Under the pieces are notes generated by a model. That model had not been told where the DNA came from and made no database searches. It worked only from the letters and a program-made list of their open reading frames with translations. A stretch of 64,000 bases of DNA from Synaphobranchus kaupii (lineage: Eukaryota; Chordata; Actinopteri; Anguilliformes; Synaphobranchidae): the NCBI GenBank assembly GCA_029718625.1, contig CM056376.1:118591906-118655905 (forward strand), read 5' to 3'. This document shows positions 23,901-35,027 of the stretch, piece by piece (positions within the stretch are counted from its first letter, which is position 1; each line of letters opens with the position of its first letter). The translations under genes were made by a program, and so were the position numbers.

Positions 23901-26900
23901 AGTCTTGCTCCAACCACTGTCAATCAGTCTTATATACAATCTTATTATGTTTGTGCATATTTCTTTGCCTAACATTACATTTTATATAACTGCCATTTAG
24001 CAGATGCTCTTATTCGAATGCAGCTTTTTTAGCATGTTTACACAATATCCGTTTTTCAGAGCTGGATATATACTGAAGCAGTTCAGGTCAAGTACATATC
24101 TCGGGTACAACGGAAGTGGCCTACCTGGGAATCGAACCTGCAGTCTTTAGCTTACAAGCCCAGTACCCTACCCATTTGTTATTACCCTTTTAGAAGGGTA
24201 GTAACAAAAACACTTGCTGCAGAAGTACTTTTCTGAATATGTCTTAACAAGTAAACAATAAACAAGTGCAAATTTAATTGCATCTTTATTTTTTTATGGG
24301 AATCGGTGTTGTTCAGAGTGACGATTAAAGCAAGGCTGTGTTTCAACTTGCATGCCGTGAGCAGAAAATATGACGAGCCGTGTTTGTACGGTTTGCAGCC
24401 GCTCCACCAAGGCTGCAAATGCCTGGAGACAAACTCCGCTTTTTTCCGACTGAATTGCTGTCAGGGCCAGATTTTCTTTTTTTGATTGGTGCAAAGTAGG
24501 CCTCGCTTTTATCCCTGCCTTCCGTTGCCATAACAACGGCTGTAGGCTCGCCACAGTAGGCTGGGACCTTCCCAGGGTCTGAATCGGAGGGGCCTCGGAC
24601 TGGAGCCCCCTCTCTCTGTCCGCTTTGTAGCTGCTTTGATTGCAGCTACACTTGGGACATTCTGGGTTATTGGGTTACAGAGCCCTCCTCTAAGCATAAC
24701 ACCTTCTGCAAAAGAAGCCTATGTTTCCTGACCTTTTCTCCAGACATAATCGCATATTTTGCAATAGCTTACATTTATTTAATGAAAGAAAGCAATACAT
24801 AAATAGAACCAAACAGACAATTTAAAATATGGTATAATATGCTGCATAAATGAAAGAATGCATCAATTATTGACGTGAAAAAATTCAGAAGTAAAAAAGT
24901 TGAAAAGTAATACTGACCACATACACTGACTGCATTGAATATAAAGGTAACACAAATATAGAATACAAAATTATACATTTTAGGTTAGGAGTTTCATAAC
25001 ACATCTGTAAGAACTGGTGTCTTGAATATATTTCTAGTTATTCCAAATATCATTTTTGCATTTTGTTGTTGAAGTTTTACCTTATTTTGGTTAGTGTGCA
25101 TGCTGTGCTTTGTTGATTGTTGTTGTGTCAAATGCAGTCAATGCAGTTTGTGTATAATATGATATGTGCATGTTGTGATGTGTTAGATATGTGTGTGATA
25201 TGGTCCTGAAGTTAATACTGGATAATAATGTGTTAACAATGGGCAGGTTCTTATTTCAGTTGCTTAAATGTATAGTATTCATTTTTAACTTGGGAGAGCT
25301 GTGGATTGAAAAATCACACTGTTAGACAGACAGTAAAAATTTCAATGGCATGCCTAGACTGTTCTCTTCAAAAAAGTGCAGCAGATTATATTTAGACAAA
25401 ATCTTCTTAGTTTTTTATCATCTCAGAACCCATTTCTGCCATTTCCTGTTTTATTAGGTTTGATATTTAAAAATGCTTCCAGCATGCCTCCTTTGAAAAA
25501 GAAAAAAACACTGTAGGGCCACAATCTTAAAGTTCTTATTTTGTCTTGTTTTATAGTTTGAAGAAAAGCAGCTGTTTTTATCAGCAACAAACATAAATTG
25601 AAGGAATAACAGTTTCTTAAAATGTGAAAAGCAATCCTGAGAATATGGAAGAGATTCTGTAATTAACATTTGTACATTCAGGTCTCTTGATAGAAAATGT
25701 TGTATTATTTTTGTCCATTTTACAAAGCAATCCTGAGATTTCTTATAATAATGATTACTAGACAAAATATGCGTGGCGTCAAAGGCTCCTGGGTGGTACC
25801 ATAAAAATATTTGTCAATTAGCGTTGTGAAAGCCATTGACAATGTGTGGGCTTGGTACATTCAACAAAGCACTTTCCATGAAAATATTTTTGGAAGCTAT
25901 CTATAGATAAATTGAACGATAACTATGAGGTAAACTGGTTGTATTTTTCAGGGAACAGGCATTGTGCCCCGCTCAGAAAGAAAATCTATTCAGTTCTGCA
26001 TCCAAAATAACTTTTTTTGCTGAAATGTGAAAGAACATTAAAATTATATAAAAAGGACACATATACATAAAAATGGCAACTCTGGTTTGACTAACATAAT
26101 TTCACATTGTAGCATTCATGTGTCTGTGTATGTACATATGTTCATGTTTATGTATGTGTGTGTGTGTGTGTGTGTATGAGCCTGTGTGTGTGTTTGTGTT
26201 TTTTAGGTGGGGCTGAATGTTATGATCCAAAAGGCCCAGAGGTTCAGTCCGGCGACTCGTCTAATGGTGCAGAGGTTCATTCCCTTTCCAGCTGTGGGTA
26301 CGTGCTGCACTGAGTCTTCAGCAGCCCAACACCAAGGCAGTCAGTCACCTAGCGTTATGAGCCATTTCCCCAGTTCACTGTCTTCCTACCACTCTTATGA
26401 TACTTCAGGCCTTGTCTGGAACCTTGCTAGCCTAAGTGCTGAGAGATTGAGTGATGATCCTAACCTATTGGTGTAAAGTGTCATGTTGGAAATTTTTCCT
26501 GGCCAGTGCAATGGCACCCATTCTAGTGAATAACTGGAAAGTAAAATAACTAATGTGTACAAAATGCACAATTTGGAAAAAGGCAACCAAAACTCGGAAA
26601 GTCTCTTTGGAGCCGTGGGTCCCAAAAGAAAAAATAAACCTCAAGGAACTGAAGGGTTATGGGAAAATGAATCAAGTGAATGCACTACAGGGGAGCGACC
26701 CCTACTACATGCTGGTCCTTGCAATTAATCTGTGTGGCTCTTTGCCAACAGTCCAGCTTCACCTCCTTTCACATTCAAATAGGCCAGTACAGGAAGAGCC
26801 ATCCTCCTGCATTTTGCATTATGAATCTCCATGCCAAGTAAAGAAACAACATACTGCATAACAAGAAGTGCACAAAAGAAGTATGTATGTGACCCTAGCC

Positions 26901-29900
26901 CCAGGATTCATAAGGCCAGTCAATGGTGTTGCCTCAGTGCTCTTCACAGTGTACAACAGAGAGAGTAGTTACAGTATAAAGACATTTAATTTGCATGGAG
27001 CTCTTTGTGTTGCCCTGTTTATATAGTGTTATATATGTGTCATCTGTGTTTCTTTCTTTAGAGCTAAAAATGATTTTAGTTAGTGGCACTAGGGCTTGAT
27101 TCAGTCATTGCTAGCCTCTCAGTTTTCATTACAAATTCAGTGCTGTTTTATTTTCTGTCATAATTCATATCATATTTCCATTTGATTTTACATTGTTTCC
27201 TTAAATTCCTCACTGAAAGCTAAGGCCAATGCATGTGGAGGTCTGAGTTGAGATGGCTGACTCACCATCAGCCCTGTGTAAGAGGTGCGTCTGCTTCTCA
27301 AACGCTAAGATCAAAGGACACTGATACCCACAACTGTGTTACACCACTGCAATGTCACTGTAAGGTTGTGCCTTGTTGCGTTGTGTTGCTTTGCTTCCAG
27401 ATTATGTCATAGTGATGTCAACGTGACCTCTGAACCCGGATCTTCTCTTTAATCAGCCAGTGCCAACATCTGCAACGTGGCTCTCATGAGGCACAGTGAG
27501 TTGGCAGAGGGCATTGATGTGCTGGATGCCAACGGCAACGTGGTGGGCTCCTCCAAGATCGCAGCCAAGCACGTGAGTAGCACAGGGGTGGGCACAGCTG
27601 GCCATGAGAGTGTTACCCCAGATTCTTCTGACCAGATTCTTAGCTCCTGTGTTCCTTCCATACTCCTGGCTTCTTATGTAGAGGGGGTTCCAGTTGGTAA
27701 CGGGAGCTTCTGATATTACTTCTCCATTTTTGTTTCTCTTTTTTTTTTTGTTACTTTTTTTCAGGCGGTGATAGAGACAGCCCTGACTCGTGTGGTCCTA
27801 CCCATGCCAATTCTGGTCTTCCCACCCATGATCATGGCTTTCCTGGAGAAGTATGTTACACCCTGTGCATGTCTTTGTGTCGTCCCATCTTCTGTGAAAA
27901 ACAAAATATACAATGGACGTGACCCACAGTCTGGAATTGAATCTTGACCCTGTCAGTGTCCACTGTGATGGAAAGTCCCATGGGGCAATGCTCAAGGAAG
28001 GGACGGTTTGTATTTGCAGGGTGTCACCTACCTCATGATCCTAATATCAGGTCTGTTTGAGGGAGTGGTATTTTGGATGCGGGGCGGCACCCAGGCATTT
28101 CACCTTTCTGCTGAAAAGCAGGTCAATCCATAGGCCATTGCCATTGCGACTATTTGTACTCCTCCTCTGTCTCCTACGCTTGATAAAGTGGTCATTCAGG
28201 CCCATAGAAGGTGGTGGTGCCTACTGGCTGCCATGGTGGCAGTTGGAGATTTGGTGATTCAAGGAAATGGGAGTTTTTGCAGTGTGATTCATGTAACGGC
28301 GTGTGGGATTTGTGCAAATGAACAGGTGGTTGAATGGGTAAGAGAGAGGGAGAGAGACACTGAAGGGGTATGTGGGGATGGGGGATGACGTCAATGCAGT
28401 TTGTATTGTGAGTGTGCTGCGTTCATCCAATGAAAGAGGGGTGGTGTACCGGCACGGCCGCCAAACACCACACCCCCTGGCAGCTAACCCTCCCCCCAGG
28501 AGATGAATGAAAGAGAGAGGCCATTCTGGGCACAAAAAGAGGGAAGACGGAACTCTCCACAATTAAGATGTTGTCAGTAGCAACAGTTGCCATGTCAGTG
28601 GCAGAAACATTCCAGCATTTTTTTAAGGCTTGGGGGAGCTTGGAGGTAGAATTGGCAGAGCATCAGTGACTGCACTGTGTGACTGATCTTGACCAAGGTA
28701 CTTTCTTTTCAGTGAGCAGTGGTTCCGGTCCTGGGGACATTGTACATCAGTGTACTTTCTTTTGGTATGCTGACATTTATGGGTAGTGGGAAAATGGTTC
28801 AGGGTAGCTTTCCCTATAATAGTACCAGTTAGCCAGCCGAGCCTTTGTAGCAGTATGTAATGGATTTGGAACCTCATAATTTCTTACTATTGCTATATGG
28901 ATGCGAAGCACCTTATCCACCATATATATAGCGCAGTTAATGTTTGGTGCCTGTCCATGTGACTCAGGAGCTACAAGGAACTTTCTCTCTATTCCTGCTG
29001 GCAGCTACCAAGCATTTACCTCACTCACACACATACTGTACAGCCTGACACACATATATACATATTTACTCACACACACAACACACACACACACACACAC
29101 ACACTCGCACAAACGCACACAACACGTATGATTATGATAAAACCTGCTTTCAATCCTCTTTACTTCATTCACTTTTGTGTGCGGCTTCAAGTTATGCACA
29201 TCTTACAGAATGCAATGGCATCAAATCGCAGTGCCGGGCCGGCACATGTTAATTATCTTGCTTGTTAAGTGTTAGCTCCTCATTATGTGCTGGCACTGGC
29301 AGTGGTTGTGGGTGACTCACGCTGGAGCAGGCATTAGCTCAATCTGAAGTTGTATTGTACATTGCTGTGCACAGGAGCAGTACTGTGGTTCGGTGGTGGG
29401 TTGAATTGAGCTCAAAGGAAATCAATGAATTTGTAAGGTTTGCCCTTCTCCACCCACATTCTGAATCCCAGGCTCGTCATAGCAATGCACAGGAAGGCTG
29501 TTTGGGGAAACCTGACATAGATACTTGTAACTGGTAACTGGTATTTGGCTGAGACTGGAAAGGCGTACAAAGTGTTAGCGTATCCATTTGAATGCCGTAG
29601 AGGGCCCAACACGCCTCAGGCACACACACAGACACGCTCACACACACTTACTTTGCATACTTTGCGAGCGCTATGACGCAAGACGCGCTGGTGCTTTCCG
29701 TCCAACCTGGCTGAATGGACAGCTTCCTGCCAGTTAGGGTTGTGGAAGCTGCCCTGGTTTTCATTTCTTTTATGTTTCATAGTCCATAAAAACATATTTG
29801 TTTGACTATTCTGTTTTGGTTACAACACAGGTTTGGCAAACCCCACACAAGGCTATAATACTGCATTGTGTGAATGGGAGTATCTATAGCTTAGTAAGAG

Positions 29901-32900
29901 TGCTGATTGTGAGTCCCTGAAAGATTATTCTGGCAACCATGACTCTCATCATGGTTAACATCATATTTATACTTGTTGACTCATCAACAACAATCTATTT
30001 TATAATGACGTTTAATGCAGTTATTAATGCTTTATGAACCATGTATAATTACAATGTATGCACCATTATTAAATACACAATTTTAGAGTTACCAGAATTG
30101 TAGTAACTGTTTTCTCTGTGTCTCAAAGAAGACTGCCTCTCCTGCAGACCCACAGGAGGCTGGTTCTGCCTGTGCACAGCCTGGTGTGTCTGGTAGCCTT
30201 TGGCCTAGCTTTGCCTGTGGCCATCAGCCTCTTCCCACAGATGTCCCAGGTAATGCAGTCCCTTACTCTGCTCAGTGAAGTGACGGTCACTCGGTCAGAG
30301 AACTGGACTGTGCTGCTGGATTTTATCTCAGTTACTCCAGTAAGACTCCCACTTTTATGAAGGATGAACCAAGATGAGCATTTGCAGGACCTGTTGGATT
30401 TAGACATTATGTTATTGAAGAATCAGTTTGAATAAGGATTGCTAGTTTTTAGATCGTTGTCTGCTGGAAGATTAAATCCAGTAACACGGAAAATGAACAA
30501 CTGAAGTTTTCTGAAAATAGGAATTCTTGTTTGGATTCTGCAGTCATACCTGTAGCTTTGTCTCTCCGTTTAGTATGTTGGCATACTGTGACCACAAAAG
30601 GTCACTGGGATATCATAATATCCTGTAGTTATACAACCTTAATGAAATGTGGACAGAATCAGAAAGCTGAATCTGAATCTGCGTGGGTTTCCTCCGAGTA
30701 GGCTAATCCGAGGACAAAAGGTTGGGCTAATTGGGGGGGTGGTGTCAACAGCACGTTGCTGTAAAAGAGCATGCATGGTCAGTCATCAATAAAAAGTTTA
30801 AATAAAATAAGGGGTCAGTACTGGTGTAAAGGTGATGATGGTGCAGTCAGGATATTCAGCTCAACAGCATAGATCAGGGGGTGTCAAACTCCAGTCCTGG
30901 AGGTCCCCAGTGTCTGTTGGTTTTCGGTGTGTTTCAGCACGAGTGATTAATTTAAGTCATTGATTGGCTAATGATTGGCCACACCTTGCTCTCAAGACCT
31001 TAATTGGCTACTGATTGAAAGGGAACCACAAACACCTGCAGACAACGCAGCCCTCCAGGACTGGAGTTTGACACCCCTGGCGTAGATTAACCTTACCAAG
31101 ATGCTAATGTTATTTATATTCTTCTAGTTGGGAACACAGGGTAAAATCTTCTTCATTATTGAAAGAAAGCATTACTGATGTTCCAGTATCCTGTTGTTGT
31201 TAACATTTTTGTAGCCATTGTTCATTTGTGTCAATCGTATTTGTGAAATAATTTCCAAATACAATAGAGTCGGTTGCTATATGATTACAGCCACTGGGTG
31301 CCTTTTCAGAGCTTGGTGTTGTTTGGGAAGGTCCAGAGATGGACCGGTGGAGCACTGCTTAGAGGACGGACTCTGAGAGAAATGGTGTTCAGCTGCAGGT
31401 TTATTTTTAGATTTGATTTCACAGACTGTTGTCTCTCCCACGCTGTTCAGAGGCACCACAAGAACCAAAACTCTGTAGCAGATCTAGGAGAATTGCTGTG
31501 TTTTTTATCTGTGGAGTCTGGGGAATAACACGACCCAGATAACTGAGGAGGTGTAAGAGAGACTTTCAACCCCTCCCCCCTGCCCTTCCTGCTAAATCTT
31601 TCACCCAGTTCAGTCCATGCTTCACCTGTCTGTCACTCTTCCATGCTCCATGTTTCTTTGCCCCCTCAAAACTATTTCCCTCCACAGTATAGGTCATTGA
31701 GAGCTTAGGTCCAATCTCTTACAATTGTAGCTGATTATAATTGTAGCTAAAAATGAAATGAAAGATGCCCCATCAATTATCCTCTAAATCAAACATGCAT
31801 TTGTTACGATTATGTGACTGATCGACTCGTCTATGAATCTCATCAGACCGCACCTCCAGAAATTTGTCAAGAATACCCAACGAACAGGAAAATATATGTT
31901 GCAGGGAGTGTTTATGCAAATAGTAGATCAAAGATGATTGGCTGCTTTGACCGACATCCAGAATTATGCCAGATCTGTCTCAAAATCTAACTTGCTTGTT
32001 TTGTACGGTGAGTTTTTCTGGGAGAAAATGTTGTGTTTTATGGATTTCATATTTTCCCAGCTTAATTGGGACATGGTAAACAACGCAAGCAACCAAGAAT
32101 TTGATAAAACATGAAAACAAATAAGTGGGAGACTTTTTCAGATGCCAGGCTGCTTCATGCAGAAACTAGGATGAGTTCCAGATTTATGAGCCAGCCAAGC
32201 TTCAAAATGGTGTCCAGACCTTTCATTCCCATTTGGCTGCAAAGCCAGTCATTACAGTCAGTCAGCAATGGGGAAGGATTGCTTCTTCTAGCTGAATTTC
32301 CAAGAGATGATTGTATTGTATTGCTTGTTGTTTTATGGCTGTTTTTTATGGGATAATAATGTGTGCTGTCATCTAGAAAACACCAGTACTCTTTAAGGAC
32401 ACAGGATTGAATTTAGTCAAAATGTAACTTTCACCTACAAATACACTGATCAGTCAGATTTGTCAGCTTACATTTTTGTCATTCAGTCATATCTGTGAAA
32501 AACACTTTCATACAATTGTCTAGGTAATTTAAAATATAAAAATTTTAAAAAATGGTTTGGGGCCCCCCTGACCCTTCATATACACTGCCCGGCTAAACAA
32601 TAAGTCGCCATTGCACCCGTCATGCATAGTGCCCACTGTACAAGCCTCTGGAGACAGTGTTATGATCTGGGGTTGCTTCAGTTGGTCAGGACTAGGCTCA
32701 GCAACATTATGCAGCAATAAAATGAAGTCAGCGAAGTACCTGAATGTACTGAATGACCAGGTTATCCCATCAATGGGCATATGCCAGGATGACAATGCCA
32801 AGATTCATCGGGCTCAAATTGTGAAAGAGTGCTTCAGGGAGCATGAGGAACCATTTTCACACATGAATTAGCCACCAGATTCCTGACCTTAACCCCATTG

Positions 32901-33340
32901 AAAGTCTTTGGGATGTGCTGGAGAACACTTTACGGAGTGGTTCGACTCTCCTGTTGTCAATACAAGATCTCAGCCAAAAACGTATGCTACTCTGGATGGA
33001 AATAAATGTTGTTGTCGAAACAATGCCACAACAAATGCGCGCCGTAATCAAAGCTAAAGGCGGGTCCAACGAAATATTGGAGTGCAACTTTTTTTTTGGC
33101 CGAGCAGTGTATGTAATCTTTATACTTCATTGCAAGTTTAAAGCTAATCAAAAGGACTCTCTTGTCATTTAAAACAAATGTATCCCTGATTGTACTACTG
33201 CATACACAGCAAGAACTTACTTAAAATGCATAACATGACAACCTGTGTAATTTATTTAACAGATTGAGGTGTCTCAGCTAGAGCCAGAGATCGCCAAGGC
33301 AACAGACAGCAAGGTGGTCACCTACAACAAGGGTCTGTAA
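11951..33340 (+). CDS. sfxn5: Sideroflexin-5, complete 14-exon coding region
   Basis: Coding exons: 11951-12007, 14690-14758, 16597-16674, 17709-17735, 19801-19855, 20487-20512, 22606-22659, 23019-23075, 23832-23897, 26207-26297, 27457-27572, 27765-27850, 30132-30249 (or from 30129), 33263-33340. All have AG acceptors and GT donors and keep frame, giving about 325 residues (human about 340, longer at the N terminus). Recognised segments in order: [163 protein letters not shown], and C-terminal YNKGL. Sideroflexins are multi-pass inner-membrane carriers of mitochondria. SFXN1 moves serine; SFXN5 has been linked to citrate, with the substrate less settled. Head-to-tail placement after rab11fip5 agrees with human 2p13. 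Introns are large and repeat-filled. Confidence 0.95.
12995..14525 (-). mobile_element. Full-length Tc1-like transposon
   Basis: Ends are inverted repeats starting CACTACTCACAAAAAGTTAG at 12995 and mirrored at 14525, with TA at 12993-12994 and 14526-14527. At 1531 bases it has Tc1 length. It sits in sfxn5 intron 1 and carries a nearly intact transposase on the - strand. Confidence 0.95.
13199..14227 (-). pseudogene. Tc1-like transposase with one premature stop
   Basis: Read from ATG 14227-14225 to TGA 13201-13199, the frame has 342 codons, the usual Tc1 transposase size. The N-terminal paired-type DNA-binding region shows [24 protein letters not shown] and HRSGRP. The DDE catalytic core is complete: Asp in FSDESRF, Asp in FMDDNAPAH, Glu in [12 protein letters not shown]. 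The only break is an in-frame TAA at 13970-13972 between the DNA-binding half and the catalytic half; both sides remain in the same frame, with no frameshift. This suggests a recent insertion. Activity cannot be inferred from sequence. Confidence 0.93.
15391..15902. mobile_element. Miniature inverted-repeat element (GGGCTGTGTCCGAAT family)
   Basis: The left end GGGCTGTGTCCGAATACGAA (15392 onward) is mirrored at the right end by TTGTATTCGGACACAGCC (ending 15901). It lies in sfxn5 intron 2 and has no coding capacity. The target duplication is ambiguous. The same terminus occurs at 60841-61429. Confidence 0.7.
16716..16774. repeat. CA-rich microsatellite
   Basis: An imperfect (CA)n run with CG variants begins about 40 bases after the sfxn5 exon 3 donor. 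Confidence 0.85.
17042..17385 (-). pseudogene. TNF-superfamily ligand-like C-terminal exon fragment, antisense in sfxn5 intron 3
   Basis: The - strand is open from an acceptor-like ...TGCTATGTCAG (AG at 17387-17386) to TAA at 17044-17042, about 115 codons. The central segment [18 protein letters not shown] fits the TNF-homology strand pattern Y-x-x-G-x-F-x-L-x-x-G-D-x-x-x-V, and KGTFGSAAL about 23 residues further resembles the terminal FFGAFKL strand. Normally the protein ends there; here it runs on about 28 residues. The N-terminal half of the TNF domain and the membrane anchor are not found nearby on the - strand. It may be an exon of a dispersed gene, or more probably a relic. The specific ligand cannot be named. 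Confidence 0.45.
18098..18699. mobile_element. TTAA-flanked foldback (long inverted repeat) element
   Basis: Arms 18098-18312 and 18481-18699 are near-identical reverse complements over about 215 bases, with one 4-base indel and few mismatches. The centre is about 168 bases and contains TGACGTCA (18473-18480). TTAA flanks both sides (18094-18097 and 18700-18703). The host Tc1's other repeat reads straight through TAGCTTAATCTCAC, giving the empty site. TTAA duplication fits piggyBac- or Kolobok-mobilised elements. Confidence 0.9.
19167..19409 (+). pseudogene. Tc1-like transposase fragment (DNA-binding part)
   Basis: About 80 codons begin inside the old transposase. They include [41 protein letters not shown] and [12 protein letters not shown], the second helix-turn-helix of a Tc1 paired-like domain. 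The catalytic domain is deleted and the frame runs into the right terminal repeat. Confidence 0.85.
20807..20900 (+). repeat. Possible tRNA-derived SINE remnant
   Basis: TGGCTCAGTGGGTAAAAGGC resembles an A-box at the head of a tRNA-derived SINE. No clear B-box follows, so this is tentative. It lies in sfxn5 intron 6. Confidence 0.25.
21185..21905 (-). mobile_element. Probable non-LTR retroelement copy with pentanucleotide tail
   Basis: On the - strand a GC-richer block of about 700 bases ends in AAATAAAAGTTATTCTATTC and further TTCTA-like repeats, as teleost LINE 3' ends do. It is open for 147 codons (21856-21416), but I recognise no reverse transcriptase or endonuclease motif. It may be a short non-autonomous derivative. 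It lies in sfxn5 intron 6. Confidence 0.4.
23966..24185 (-). mobile_element. tRNA-derived SINE
   Basis: Reading the - strand, a tRNA-like head has an A-box-like TGGGTAGGGTACTGGG (about 24174-24159) and a B-box GGTTCGATTCC (24138-24128). The body then ends in a tail resembling AGAGCATCTGCTAAATGGCA and TAAAATGTAATGTTA, the common tail of teleost SINEs. It lies in sfxn5 intron 9. It is not a functional tRNA: there is no cloverleaf beyond the boxes. Confidence 0.75.
24295..24700. other. Unclassified GC-richer block in sfxn5 intron 9
   Basis: About 400 bases are visibly richer in GC than the flanking intron. Several overlapping short open frames occur on the - strand, none with a recognisable domain. 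It could be an old retroelement or a conserved regulatory block; I cannot decide. Confidence 0.3.
24740..26150. other. AT-rich part of sfxn5 intron 9
   Basis: AT-rich sequence with no exon and no element that I can name. Confidence 0.6.
26155..26203 (+). repeat. TG repeat and T-run against the sfxn5 exon 10 acceptor
   Basis: (TG)n, then TATGAGCC, a second (TG)n and a terminal T6 lead directly into the acceptor AG at 26205-26206. This is a UG-rich polypyrimidine arrangement like that before CFTR exon 9. Confidence 0.85.
26298..27456 (+). other. sfxn5 intron 10
   Basis: No exon or named element is seen in this intron. Confidence 0.6.
27851..30128 (+). other. sfxn5 intron 12
   Basis: Contains CA microsatellites (about 29020-29125 and near 29620). 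Short open frames here show no domain. Confidence 0.6.
29072..29104. repeat. CA microsatellite
   Basis: (CA)n run within a longer CA/TA-rich stretch in sfxn5 intron 12. Confidence 0.9.
30875..31079. mobile_element. hAT-type miniature element (copy 2)
   Basis: Terminal inverted repeats CAGGGGGTGTCAAACTCCAG and CTGGAGTTTGACACCCCTG are present. Eight-base duplications GCATAGAT (30867-30874) and GCGTAGAT (31080-31087) differ by one base. It is 205 bases long, non-coding, and in sfxn5 intron 13. It belongs to the same family as 8786-8972. Confidence 0.88.
32583..33109 (+). mobile_element. Internally deleted Tc1-like element, copy A
   Basis: Ends CACTGCCCGGCTAAACAATA and, inverted, ...GGCCGAGCAGTG, flanked by TA (32581-32582, 33110-33111). 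The left repeat joins directly to the catalytic part of the transposase (about 32611-33090: [33 protein letters not shown], and a frame-shifted [10 protein letters not shown] region). The DNA-binding half is missing. It lies in sfxn5 intron 13. Confidence 0.9.
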
Positions 33341-33500
33341 CCCATGGCAGCAGAGATACGAAAGGAGGCTGTGTCTGGACAGGAGAGAATCTTGCACTCT
33401 TGTTATGCAGACACTCCAGGTCTACCCATCAGCTACTACCAGATGCAGATACTCCCAACATGAATCCCTTTCTGAATGAAACATAGGCACAGAGAAGGGC
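33341..33500 (+). other. sfxn5 3' UTR start
   Basis: Sequence immediately after the TAA at 33338-33340. I see no convincing nearby AATAAA before the repeat cluster, so the 3' end is undefined and may include the hAT elements that follow. Confidence 0.5.
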
Positions 33501-33504
33501 AGAG

Positions 33505-33708
33505 CAGGGGTCTTCAACCTTATCCAGTAAGGGCCGGTGTGGGTGCAGGATTTTGTTCCAACCAAGCAGTAACACATCTGATTCTACTAATCAAAGTACT
33601 TAACAAAGACTCTAGTGTTTGATTAGTAGAATCAGGTGTGTAACTGCTTGGTTGGAACAAAAGCCTGAACCCACACCGGCCCTTTCTGGATAAGATTGAG
33701 GACCCCTG
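33505..33708. mobile_element. hAT-like miniature element just after sfxn5
   Basis: Ends CAGGGGTCTTCAACCTTATC and CTGGATAAGATTGAGGACCCCTG in inverted orientation. The interior is itself palindromic (GATTCTACTAATCAAA against TTTGATTAGTAGAATC). The flanking 8-mers GGGCAGAG and CATTAGAG agree only at their 3' half, so the duplication is decayed or one side was replaced by the neighbouring insertion. Confidence 0.75.
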
Positions 33709-33716
33709 CATTAGAG

Positions 33717-33898
33717 CATGGATACTCAATGCTGGCCCTCAAATCCAAATCCAGCCCTGGTTTTCTTTTCTCCCAGGTAATTAACTGAACAATTAGTGCT
33801 ACTGATTGGCCAGACTGTCTTCACACCTGACTCCCAGGTAAAGGGAGAGTGGAAAACCAGCAGTTTCTGGCCCTCGAGGACCGTGATTTGAGTAACGC
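33717..33898. mobile_element. Second hAT-like miniature element
   Basis: Perfect 8-base repeats CATTAGAG at 33709-33716 and 33899-33906 enclose 182 bases. Imperfect inverted ends read GGATACTCAA and TTGAGTAACG. Confidence 0.75.
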
Positions 33899-33993
33899 CA
33901 TTAGAGTCCATGTGCATGATTTAACCCCAGTGTTACAGAAACAGTATTTTCTAGTGTGTGAACTGGGCCTACATTCTGACACAAAGACACACT

Positions 33994-34985
33994 GGGCTCT
34001 ATTTTAATAAACCAAACGCAATGGTGAACGCAAGAGTAATCGCTTGGCGGTATCGCTCTGAGGGCGTGTCGGCGAGAAATTTGGTAATTCATGAGGGCAA
34101 TTTTGGCGCATCTGATGGCGGTATTGCTAAAAGGCTGGGTTTAAATGTCCAAGGTGTGTCTCTATGGTAGCCAATCAAATAGTTGTTCTCATGCTTTAAA
34201 AAAAGCCAGTTGGAACGCAATCGCTCCATGCAATTTCATAATGAGCAACCCAAACGCACTGGACCGTCAACGACAAGAGCGATTTTTCCGCACAGGAATC
34301 AGACATACTTGCAACAGAAGTACAGGCTAGGACTAGTAATTTATGGATCACAATCCACACCACCTCGTCTCCCAGAAGTTCGGAAGGCACGGGAGGAGGT
34401 GGCGAATGCATTAATTAGCCTACTGAGGTGATGTAGGCATAATTATGATTCAAATGGTAGGCTTATGATTCAACTGTGTCAATGTGTAATTTATATATTA
34501 TAGGCTATTGGCCTCCATGATCGCAAGTTTCCTGTCCTGTTTTATTCTAGTAGTAAGCTGTCCTGTTTTATTCTAGTAGTTTAAATTAAAATTAATTAAT
34601 TAATAATAATTATAGGCTATTTGTTCATTAAATGGAAGTGTAATGTTGGCATCACCTATAGACACTACATAGAACTACATGACTAACAAGTTGCCAAATT
34701 GCCAGAGTCTATTGCGTTGCCGCTAAGAGGTGGTTCCAGCGGATCATAACGCAATGGGTTTTCGTTGGTTCAAATTGTCACTGAGCCGAAAGTATTTTAG
34801 AACACGCCCCAGACAGCGCCACCCATCCCACTGCAGCGCAAGCGAAAAGGATGTTATGTTGAGAATTTGTTGATCCTAGCGGTATTGCTGAGAAACGCCA
34901 TAGCGCCAGTTTTAAGACGTTGATGCTGTCAACAAGCTTGTGTTTGACTATACCGTCCCCTTGCGCTGGTTTGAAAATAGAGCCC
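33994..34985. mobile_element. DNA transposon remnant with GGGCTCTATTTT ends
   Basis: Inverted termini GGGCTCTATTTTAATAAACC and ...GGTTTGAAAATAGAGCCC are flanked by ACT on both sides (33991-33993, 34986-34988). A 3-base duplication would fit a PIF/Harbinger-like element, though ACT is not the usual TWA. Short open frames inside (34145-34431) show no recognisable transposase. Confidence 0.65.
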
Positions 34986-35027
34986 ACTGTCTCATACATT
35001 GACGTGCGGACAATCAGACAAACTTAA

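Noticed and set aside
24128..24174. tRNA gene
   Set aside because: A- and B-box-like sequences belong to a SINE; no cloverleaf and a SINE tail is present.
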